DNA from: Bacteroidales bacterium UBA3382
GTDB lineage: Bacteria; Bacteroidota; Bacteroidia; Bacteroidales; UBA932
Assembly (NCBI GenBank): GCA_002358965.1
Contig: DEPW01000069.1
Span: 1 to 5,410 of the forward strand
Length of the DNA: 5,410 bases
Reading direction: 5' to 3'
Shown here: positions 1-5,410 of the stretch, in pieces
Position numbering within the stretch: the first letter of the stretch is position 1
Layout of the letters: the number at the start of each line of letters is the position of its first letter
Position numbers and translations under genes: made by a program
Notes under the pieces: generated by a model
Databases searched by the model: none
Told to the model about the DNA's origin: nothing
Seen by the model: the letters and a program-made list of their open reading frames with translations, nothing else

Positions 1-296
1 AGCAGCTCCCCGGCGTAGGACGCAAGACCGCCAATGTGGTCGCCTCCATCATATACCGCAAGCCCGTCATAGCGGTAGACACCCATGTATTCAGAGTCGC
101 CAGACGCATCGGCCTGTCCGAAGGCAAGAGGGTCGAGGCGGTCGAGGCCGACCTCACCGCCGGATTTCCGGAGCATCTCCGCGCAGACGCCCACCACTGG
201 CTCATACTGCATGGCAGATATGTCTGCACCGCCCGCAAGCCCAAATGCCACGAATGCGGAATAACCGGCTACTGCGCCCAGTACGGGAAAGAGTGA
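1..296 (+). CDS. nth: Endonuclease III, C-terminal part (5' end outside window)
   Basis: DNA glycosylase/AP lyase of base-excision repair, which removes oxidised pyrimidines from DNA and nicks the abasic site. The reading frame is open from base 3 and gives 97 residues before a TGA stop. It begins inside the helix-hairpin-helix motif LPGVGRKTAN (fragment residues 2-11). The Lys at fragment residue 8 matches the catalytic Lys120 of E. coli Nth. The Asp in VDTHVFR (residue 26) matches catalytic Asp138, with the same spacing of 18. The C-terminus carries the [4Fe-4S] loop as C-x6-C-x2-C-x5-C, followed by a short tail. About 112 N-terminal residues should therefore lie upstream of the window. A GTG at position 36 is an internal Val codon, not a start. 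The gene converges on glnS with 25 bp between the stop codons. MutY shares this fold, but it lacks the catalytic Lys and carries an extra C-terminal domain, so Nth is the clear choice. Confidence 0.97.
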   Translation, partial: QLPGVGRKTANVVASIIYRKPVIAVDTHVFRVARRIGLSEGKRVEAVEADLTAGFPEHLRADAHHWLILHGRYVCTARKPKCHECGITGYCAQYGKE

Positions 297-321
297 CAGT
301 CCTTGGAAAACGCCCGGACGC

Positions 322-2001
322 CTACTCTATCTTGAATGAATCCTTCAGCGAAACGGTCTTGTTGAAGACAGCCTTTTCCGAAGTCGAATCCGGATCCTTG
401 AAGAAGTATCCCAAACGCTCGAACTGCACGGCTATGCCCGAATCGTCCCTGAGCAACGCCGGCTCGGCAAAGGCATCCTGCACTTTGAGCGAATCCGGAT
501 TGAGATAGTCCTTGTAATCCTTGTCTTCCGGGATCTGTCCCATCTGGGCCTCCGTGAACAGCTTGTCGTATATGCGCGCCTCTATCCTTACCGCATGCGG
601 CACGGACACCCAATGGATAGTGCCTTTGACCTTGCGCCACTCTCCGCCGCCCGGCCTCGAAGCCGGATCGTGAGTGCAGCGGAGTTCCACGATATTGCCG
701 TCGGCATCCTTGACGACCTCTTCGCATTTTACGATATATGCATATTTCAGACGCACCTCCCCTCCCGGACGAAGGCGGAAATATTTCTTCGGAGGCTCCT
801 CCATGAAGTCGTCGCGGTCTATGTATAGCTCGCCTGTAAAAGGCACGCGGCGGCAAGGCCCTTCCGGGAATGCAGGATTCAGAGGGGCGTCGAACCACTC
901 TACCCTGCCCGGCTGCCAATCGGTCAAAGTCAGTCTGACAGGATCAAGCACGGCCATATAGCGGTTGGAGCGTTCGTTCAGGTCCTGCCTTACGCACCAC
1001 TCCATCAGTTGGAGGTCTATGATGTTTTCCCTCTTGGCGACACCGACCTTGTCGGCGAACATGCGTATGCTTTCAGGGGTATAGCCTCTGCGGCGTATGC
1101 CGCAGATGGTAGGCATGCGCGGATCGTCCCAGCCTGTCACATAACCGCTTTTGACGAGTTCGAGCAATTTGCGCTTGCTCATCACGGTATATGTAAGATT
1201 CAAACGGGCGAACTCATACTGGTGAGAAGGGAAGATTCCGAGCTTTTCGATGAACCAGTCGTACAAAGGACGGTGGACATCGAACTCCAGAGTACAGATG
1301 GAATGGGTGATATGCTCTATCGAATCGCACTGGCCGTGGGCGAAATCGTACATCGGATAAATGCACCATTTGTCCCCGGTACGGTGGTGCGAAGCATGGA
1401 TGATGCGGTACATCAGAGGGTCGCGGAAAAGCATGTTCGGATGAGCCATGTCTATCTTGGCACGGAGCACCTTCTCGCCGTCGGCATATTTTCCTTCACG
1501 CATCTCCCTGAACAGCCGCAGGTTTTCTTCGACGGAACGGGTCCTGTAAGGGCTTTCCTTGCCCGGTGTGCCGACCGTCCCCCTGCCGATGCGGATTTCT
1601 TCCTGGGTCTGGTCGTCCACATACGCAAGTCCCTTCCTGATGAGATCTTCGGCCCATTGGTACAGTTGTTCGAAATAGTCGGAGGCATAGTACTCGCCGG
1701 CCCAATCGAAACCGAGCCATTTGATATCTTCCTTTATCGAATCGACATATTCAGTGTCTTCCTTTACGGGATTGGTATCGTCGAAACGCAGATTTGTCTT
1801 TCCGCCGTATTTCTTCGCAAGACCGAAATTGAGGCAGATGCTTTTTGCATGTCCTATGTGCAGGTAACCGTTGGGTTCAGGAGGGAACCTCGTCATGATG
1901 GAGTCGTATTTTCCCGAAGCGAGGTCTTTCTCAATAATCTCTTCAATAAAATTAAGGTTACGTGCTTCATTCACGCTACCGCCTTCAATCTCATTAGCCA
2001 T
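322..2001 (-). CDS. glnS: Glutaminyl-tRNA synthetase (GlnRS)
   Basis: Cytoplasmic class I aminoacyl-tRNA synthetase that ligates glutamine to tRNA-Gln using ATP. It is 559 residues from the chosen start, close to the roughly 554 of E. coli GlnRS, and aligns by eye over its whole length. The Rossmann catalytic domain contains PPEPNGYLHIGHAKS, with HIGH at residues 48-51, then LRFDDTNP (71-78), RAKIDMA (180-186), CIYPMYDF (213-220) and the KMSKS-equivalent VMSKRK (273-278). The C-terminal beta-barrel anticodon-binding region follows, with the recognisable stretches KVKGTIHWVS and FNKTVSLKDSF near the end. The VMSKRK form, the CIYPMYDF stretch and the beta-barrel C-terminus point to GlnRS rather than bacterial GluRS. 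ATG at 2001 is preferred: it follows an A/T-rich leader and lies about 30 bp downstream of a -7 element. An in-frame ATG at 2028 sits almost on that element. A GTG at 1974, with GAAGG upstream, would give a protein nine residues shorter. Confidence 0.97.
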   Translation of the reverse strand: MANEIEGGSVNEARNLNFIEEIIEKDLASGKYDSIMTRFPPEPNGYLHIGHAKSICLNFGLAKKYGGKTNLRFDDTNPVKEDTEYVDSIKEDIKWLGFDWAGEYYASDYFEQLYQWAEDLIRKGLAYVDDQTQEEIRIGRGTVGTPGKESPYRTRSVEENLRLFREMREGKYADGEKVLRAKIDMAHPNMLFRDPLMYRIIHASHHRTGDKWCIYPMYDFAHGQCDSIEHITHSICTLEFDVHRPLYDWFIEKLGIFPSHQYEFARLNLTYTVMSKRKLLELVKSGYVTGWDDPRMPTICGIRRRGYTPESIRMFADKVGVAKRENIIDLQLMEWCVRQDLNERSNRYMAVLDPVRLTLTDWQPGRVEWFDAPLNPAFPEGPCRRVPFTGELYIDRDDFMEEPPKKYFRLRPGGEVRLKYAYIVKCEEVVKDADGNIVELRCTHDPASRPGGGEWRKVKGTIHWVSVPHAVRIEARIYDKLFTEAQMGQIPEDKDYKDYLNPDSLKVQDAFAEPALLRDDSGIAVQFERLGYFFKDPDSTSEKAVFNKTVSLKDSFKIE

Positions 2002-2029
2002 AATCGAATATTTTTTTACGAAAAACATG

Positions 2030-2037
2030 CAAATATA
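2030..2037 (-). promoter_or_regulatory. Bacteroidota-type -7 element for glnS
   Basis: On the minus strand these bases read TATATTTG, an exact match to TAnnTTTG, the -7 consensus of the primary sigma factor of Bacteroides and relatives. The element ends 28 bp before the glnS ATG at 2001, which would leave a leader of roughly 20-25 nt. I do not see a good TTG/TTTG -33 element at the usual distance; the nearest candidate, TTTA at 2067-2064, is too far. The call rests on the exact match, the AT-rich context and the position. The in-frame ATG at 2028 would lie at or before the start of transcription, which argues against it as the glnS start. Confidence 0.6.
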
Positions 2038-2049
2038 CGCATTGTTTTT

Positions 2050-2057
2050 TAATTTTG
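2050..2057 (+). promoter_or_regulatory. Bacteroidota-type -7 element for the yicC-family gene
   Basis: The plus strand reads TAATTTTG, an exact TAnnTTTG match, ending 22 bp before the ATG at 2080. This predicts a short leader of about 15 nt with no Shine-Dalgarno sequence, which is normal for this phylum. No clear -33 TTG is found 19-21 bp upstream. The place where it would lie overlaps the divergent glnS -7 element at 2030-2037. Confidence 0.6.
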
Positions 2058-2079
2058 CGCGGCTAAACACATATCGGAC

Positions 2080-2967
2080 ATGATAAAATCGATGACCGGA
2101 TACGGAAAATCCGAATGCGCCCTGAACGGGCAGAAAATCACAATCGAGATACGCAGTGTCAACGGGAAGAGCGCGGAAATAAGCCTCAAATCCCAGATTA
2201 TCCCGAAAGAAATGGAACCGGGCATAAGGTCGTCCATTTCCGGCAGGCTCTACCGCGGAAACATCGACCTGTTCACGACTGTCGAGCAAGGCCCCGGAAC
2301 CGAAACGAAGGAAATCAACGGAGATGTCCTCGCATCGTATTGGCACCAGCTGGAAAAATTGTCCGCAAGGGAAGACCTCAAAGGGCTGTTCAGGCGGACC
2401 GAAGACCTGCCGTCCGTACTGCAATGCCTGCTGAAGATGCCCGATGTCATCGACACGAAGAAATTCGAACTGGACGACGAAGGCAGAAGACGGTTGTCCG
2501 AAAGCATAGCCGAAGCGACTGAAAGGCTTGACGCTTACCGCATTTCGGAAGGAGTATCGATAGAAAGGGATTTCCGGACAAGGGTCGGCAACATCCTGGC
2601 TTTCGTGGACGAAGTCGAAAAGCACGAGCAGGAACGCATCGCCTCCATACGCGAAAGGATACTGTCCAGACTTGCCGAACTGCCGGCAGATTATGACAGC
2701 AACCGGCTTGAACAGGAACTCATCTATTACATAGAAAAATTAGACATCAACGAAGAGAAGGTACGGCTGCGACAGCATTGCAAATACTTCCTCGAAACAT
2801 TCGACGAAGAGAATCCTGGCAAAAAGCTCGCTTTCATCGCCCAGGAAATGGGCCGTGAAATCAACACGATGGGCTCGAAAGCCAACAATGTCGAAATACA
2901 GAAAGCCGTCGTCCGCATGAAGGACGAACTGGAAAAGATCAAGGAACAGACTCTCAATACGCTATAA
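2080..2967 (+). CDS. yicC: YicC/YloC-family endoribonuclease
   Basis: A protein of 295 residues (E. coli YicC has 287) that is full length and intact. The N-terminus MIKSMTGYGKSE is the family hallmark (YicC-like N-terminal domain, about residues 1-155). The C-terminal DUF1732 domain ends in the conserved block GKKLAFIAQEMGREINTMGSK (residues 247-267), followed by a charged helix. Known for the family: E. coli YicC has been reported as an endoribonuclease and linked to small-RNA turnover; the detailed role in Bacteroidota is not established. The region from about 155 to 240 is rich in Glu, Lys and Arg and looks strongly helical. The ATG at 2080 gives the canonical start; an ATG at 2092 is the internal Met5. 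The gene diverges from glnS across a 78-bp gap and is probably monocistronic here, because the next gene is convergent and overlaps its stop by 6 bp. The symbol is by family membership. Confidence 0.93.
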   Translation: MIKSMTGYGKSECALNGQKITIEIRSVNGKSAEISLKSQIIPKEMEPGIRSSISGRLYRGNIDLFTTVEQGPGTETKEINGDVLASYWHQLEKLSAREDLKGLFRRTEDLPSVLQCLLKMPDVIDTKKFELDDEGRRRLSESIAEATERLDAYRISEGVSIERDFRTRVGNILAFVDEVEKHEQERIASIRERILSRLAELPADYDSNRLEQELIYYIEKLDINEEKVRLRQHCKYFLETFDEENPGKKLAFIAQEMGREINTMGSKANNVEIQKAVVRMKDELEKIKEQTLNTL

Positions 2968-3873
2968 GACGGCAGCCGCCTTGAGCGCATCCAACCGGTT
3001 CCTCAATGTCGAGGAATAAGTGATCCGGTAAACCGAGTCGCTGTAATCCAGCCATCTTTCAGCCAAGTCGTAGTCGCCCAGGATGAAACAGCCCAAAGCG
3101 CAATTGTAAGCAGCCGAAGAGCTTTTCCGCATGTCACCCGTATCCGCCTTGGCCATCCATATCTTCATGGCATCGGCCCATTTCATGTCGAAGACCGCCA
3201 TCTCGGCCGCGTCCATCCACAGGCTGTCGTTGTCATAGAGGATGATAGTATGGGATTCCTCCGTCCACACCGGTGCGAAAGTCCCCGCAATCTCGCTGCC
3301 GAGTCTGAAAGAAGCGTTAGGAAGGTCCTCCGAGGCTGCCTCTTCCATATCCTGCGCCGACATCCTGCCCTGCACGCTCCAAAGGAAAGTGTCGCTGAAA
3401 TCGTACTCCCTGACAGTATCTTCCGCAGACATCGAATCATATACCGAAAGACGGGCGGTAAAAGGCATTTCAAGCACATTGGCGGACGAGGCGGCACAGT
3501 CTCCGGCCGAAAGCGAATGGAAGAGGAACACCACATCCGTTTCAGTGTCCATTATGAGCCCCACCAGAGAATCCTCGGAGGCATAATCGGCGACAGCCGA
3601 ATATTTGAGATTGTACAGAGGCACCGCATCGGCTCCGAGAAAATAGTCCTCCTCCATGGAGGAAACGAAGCCTTGGCAGATTTCGGCTGCAAGCAGCGAG
3701 TCCTGCTGCGAACCGGAATACGCATAAACGACACAGATGCTCTTTCCCGACAGGTCGAGTCCCGAAACCGACGGACCGCTGCGCTCTATCGCGAAACGGT
3801 ACGCCGCCGGAGCGCACGAGGCCGTTAAAAACATCAAGGCGCAGAGCGCTCCGATCAATATCCTTTTTTCCAT
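2962..3873 (-). CDS. Uncharacterised lipoprotein with TPR-like C-terminus
   Basis: A 303-residue predicted lipoprotein with no function I can assign. The N-terminus has a basic start (MEKR), a hydrophobic stretch and the lipobox-like TASC, with Cys20 as the likely lipidated residue. The residues after the Cys (APAAYR) lack the acidic run that exports Bacteroidota lipoproteins to the cell surface, so a periplasm-facing location is inferred. The middle (about 40-210) alternates hydrophobic strands such as SICVVYAY and TDVVFLFHS with acidic, Ser-rich loops. Near the C-terminus WADAMKIW (232-239) and AAYNCALGCFILGDYDLAERWL (254-275) resemble tetratricopeptide helix pairs. The overall plan recalls the DUF6340 lipoproteins of Bacteroidales, but that is a tentative memory-based match. 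The gene starts 12 bp after rimO, with AGGA four bases before the ATG, so co-transcription is likely. Its TAG stop overlaps the convergent yicC-family stop region. Confidence 0.85.
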   Translation of the reverse strand: MEKRILIGALCALMFLTASCAPAAYRFAIERSGPSVSGLDLSGKSICVVYAYSGSQQDSLLAAEICQGFVSSMEEDYFLGADAVPLYNLKYSAVADYASEDSLVGLIMDTETDVVFLFHSLSAGDCAASSANVLEMPFTARLSVYDSMSAEDTVREYDFSDTFLWSVQGRMSAQDMEEAASEDLPNASFRLGSEIAGTFAPVWTEESHTIILYDNDSLWMDAAEMAVFDMKWADAMKIWMAKADTGDMRKSSSAAYNCALGCFILGDYDLAERWLDYSDSVYRITYSSTLRNRLDALKAAAVL

Positions 3874-3885
3874 ATTGTCCTGAAT

Positions 3886-5202
3886 TTATATAAATTTCCC
3901 ATACAGGTCATAGTCGCCCGCACGGAGGATTTCAACATCAAAAAACTTGCCTATCCTGGATGCGCAGGCAGCGTTTCTTTCGTTTTCGGGAATTTCCACC
4001 AGTATCTCCCCGTCTACTTCGGGGCTTTCGTACATCGAACGGCATACATAATACCCGTCGGAAAGCGAATCGACGATCACTTCGGTCACGCTTGAGATGC
4101 GCGATGCGTTGAACGAGGACGAAATCCCCTGCTGCAAGGACATCAGGGCATCGTATCTCCGCTGTTTTTCCTTCCTTGAAACACTGTCCCGGTAGTTTTC
4201 GGCACCGTATGTCCCCTCCTCTTCGGAATACATGAAAGCCCCGAGCCTTTCGAAACGCATCTCTTCCACAAAGGAGAGCAGCTCCTCGAATTCGCGCTTT
4301 CCCTCACCTGGATGGCCGACCATCAATGTCGTGCGCAACACTATTGCGGGAATCATCTCCCTGAGTTTCCTCACAAAAGCGGCAGTCTGCCCGGAAGTGA
4401 TATTGCGGCGCATCTTGTCCAGCACCCTTGTCGAAGAATGCTGCAAAGGGATGTCGAGGTATTTGCATATCTTCGGATTGGACGCCATCTCTGTCATGAG
4501 TTCGTCAGGGAAACCGTTCGGGTACGAATAATGCAGCCTTATCCATTCGATGCCATCCACCTTCGACAGACGCGCAAGCAGCGGCGCTATCATCCGTTTG
4601 CCATAGAGGTCCAAACCGTAACAGGTGGTATCCTGGGCGATGACTATGAGTTCGCGTACGCCTTTGGAGGCGAGCATTTCCGCCTCCGCCTCAAGATCCT
4701 CCATCGGGACGGAAACATGGGGACCGCGTATGCCGGGGATGGCGCAGTAGGCGCATTTGCGATCGCAGCCTTCGGATATTTTCAGGTATGCGTAATGCGA
4801 AGGTGTCGTCAGCACCCTCTGGAGCGAAAGCCCTTCGTCGTATCCGGCGCCCATGGCACGCACGAGCGAAACCGTGTCTTCATGCGAAGTTCCGAAAAAA
4901 CCGTCCACTTCCGGAATCAGCGAAGGCAGTTCCCGGGAATATCTCTGCGACAGGCAGCCGAACACGAAGACCTTGCCTGTCTCCCCCCTGCGCTTGCGGT
5001 CCACCGCATCGAATATCGCCGCTATGGACTCTTCCTTGGCATCACGGATGAATGAACAGGTATTGAGGACGGTGGCGTCTGCCGGGCGGTCGTCTTCCTC
5101 GGGCAGTATTTCAAAAGAGGAAGCCTGGAGCTGCCTCATCAGATGCTCCGAATCGACCCTGTTTTTCGAACAGCCCAGGGTTATGACCCTGACGCTACTC
5201 AT
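3886..5202 (-). CDS. rimO: Ribosomal protein uS12 methylthiotransferase RimO
   Basis: Radical-SAM enzyme that adds a beta-methylthio group to the conserved Asp of ribosomal protein uS12 (position 89 in E. coli). It has 438 residues against 441 in E. coli. The N-terminal UPF0004 domain opens with ITLGCSKNRVDSE and supplies the second cluster through Cys11, Cys49 and Cys83. The radical-SAM motif CDRKCAYC gives Cys146, Cys150 and Cys153, preceded by YLKISEG and followed by AIPGIRGP. A TRAM domain occupies about 367-438 and contains ESPEVDG. The CSKNRVDSE start and the short TRAM domain separate RimO from the tRNA enzymes MiaB and MtaB. One oddity: the usual SRP after IRGxxx is SVP here (164-166). 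The ATG at 5202 overlaps the stop of the upstream gene by 8 bp, which suggests translational coupling. The downstream lipoprotein gene follows after 12 bp. Confidence 0.96.
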   Translation of the reverse strand: MSSVRVITLGCSKNRVDSEHLMRQLQASSFEILPEEDDRPADATVLNTCSFIRDAKEESIAAIFDAVDRKRRGETGKVFVFGCLSQRYSRELPSLIPEVDGFFGTSHEDTVSLVRAMGAGYDEGLSLQRVLTTPSHYAYLKISEGCDRKCAYCAIPGIRGPHVSVPMEDLEAEAEMLASKGVRELIVIAQDTTCYGLDLYGKRMIAPLLARLSKVDGIEWIRLHYSYPNGFPDELMTEMASNPKICKYLDIPLQHSSTRVLDKMRRNITSGQTAAFVRKLREMIPAIVLRTTLMVGHPGEGKREFEELLSFVEEMRFERLGAFMYSEEEGTYGAENYRDSVSRKEKQRRYDALMSLQQGISSSFNASRISSVTEVIVDSLSDGYYVCRSMYESPEVDGEILVEIPENERNAACASRIGKFFDVEILRAGDYDLYGKFI

Positions 5203-5410
5203 TCTCGCGGGTTTCCCCTTCTTGCGGGGTTCCTTCGTCTTCCTTGCCGAAATCGAAAGATGCGCACTTCGCTATCAGGTTGTACCAATCGACCACCTTC
5301 TTCATGTGCGAAACATAGAAACGGTCTCTGTCATAATCGGGAAGCACCTTTTCGAAAAGCGCCTTGAGGACCTGCGGATCGGATTTGTGGGAAGGCGCCG
5401 GCTCGTCCCC
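5195..5410 (-). CDS. DUF5606-like protein, C-terminal part (5' end outside window)
   Basis: The minus strand is open from the window edge to a TAG at 5197-5195 and gives 71 residues. The recognisable core is a helical stretch with LFEKVLPDYDRDRFYVSHMKK followed by VVDWYNLIAK, then an acidic, Glu-rich tail. The leucine-proline, D-R-x-R-x-Y-V-S and WYNL pattern matches my memory of the C-terminal half of DUF5606 proteins, small cytoplasmic proteins of unknown function in Bacteroidota. Family members are about 140-170 residues, so roughly half of the gene should lie beyond the edge. The frame is convincing because it ends exactly across the rimO start (8-bp overlap, AATGAGTAG), a typical coupled operon junction. 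The function is unknown and the family name is by eye only. Confidence 0.8.
   Translation of the reverse strand, partial: GDEPAPSHKSDPQVLKALFEKVLPDYDRDRFYVSHMKKVVDWYNLIAKCASFDFGKEDEGTPQEGETRENE

Noticed and set aside
297..321. Possible glnS terminator: the minus strand reads GCGTCCGGGCG followed by TTTT.
   Set aside because: The best fold has only four pairs, two of them G-U, around a four-base loop; too weak to call as an intrinsic terminator.
1009..2052. A 347-codon open frame on the plus strand.
   Set aside because: It is antisense to glnS throughout, which has clear motifs across the same bases; the open frame is a by-product of GC-rich codon use.
2002..2625. An upstream in-frame extension of the GlnRS reading frame, adding 208 residues.
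   Set aside because: It lies antisense to the yicC-family gene, crosses the promoter gap and has no resemblance to any GlnRS N-terminus; full family length is reached from 2001.
3250..3828. A 192-codon open frame on the plus strand.
   Set aside because: It is antisense to the lipoprotein gene and rich in Arg and His in the manner of a shadow frame; the opposite strand has a signal peptide and a coupled start.
4312..5055. A 247-codon open frame on the plus strand.
   Set aside because: It is antisense to rimO, whose radical-SAM and UPF0004 motifs cover this region; the translation shows no family features.
5215..5229. CCCC and GGGG separated by seven bases just upstream of the rimO start, a possible hairpin.
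   Set aside because: Only a four-pair stem inside the coding end of the upstream gene, with no T-run and no sign of a regulatory role.
1..5410. A hidden mobile element, defence system or CRISPR array.
   Set aside because: All but about 115 bases are covered by the listed genes; I saw no direct-repeat array, terminal inverted repeats, transposase, integrase or tRNA gene.

Overview
The window is a compact stretch of housekeeping chromosome, most likely from a member of the Bacteroidota and probably the order Bacteroidales. Three observations support this. The DUF5606-type tail at the right edge belongs to a family I know only from that phylum. The one real promoter gap carries two perfect copies of the TAnnTTTG -7 element used by the Bacteroidota primary sigma factor. 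Most starts are A/T-rich and lack a strong Shine-Dalgarno sequence. The coding DNA is fairly GC-rich and the promoter gap is clearly AT-rich, so a Rikenellaceae-like or similar gut Bacteroidales is plausible, but genus cannot be settled from this window.

Layout, left to right. Positions 1-296 (+) hold the C-terminal part of endonuclease III (Nth), with its catalytic Lys and Asp and its four iron-sulfur cysteines. After 25 bp comes the convergent gene for glutaminyl-tRNA synthetase (glnS, 322-2001, -). A 78-bp gap (2002-2079) holds two overlapping divergent promoters, one for glnS and one for a YicC/YloC-family gene (2080-2967, +). That gene runs tail-to-tail into a three-gene leftward operon, with the stop codons overlapping by 6 bp. 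In order of transcription the operon is a DUF5606-like protein (5195-5410, cut by the window edge), the ribosomal protein uS12 methylthiotransferase RimO (3886-5202), and an uncharacterised lipoprotein with a TPR-like C-terminus (2962-3873).

Two of the genes act in translation: GlnRS charges tRNA-Gln and RimO modifies uS12. YicC-family proteins act on RNA, and Nth repairs oxidised DNA bases. The junctions are tight: an 8-bp overlap between the DUF5606-like gene and rimO, 12 bp between rimO and the lipoprotein gene, and a 6-bp convergent overlap. No stretch over 300 bases lacks a gene. I see no mobile element, RNA gene, CRISPR array or phage signature. I found no convincing new multi-gene system; the least understood items are the RimO-linked lipoprotein and the DUF5606-like protein.
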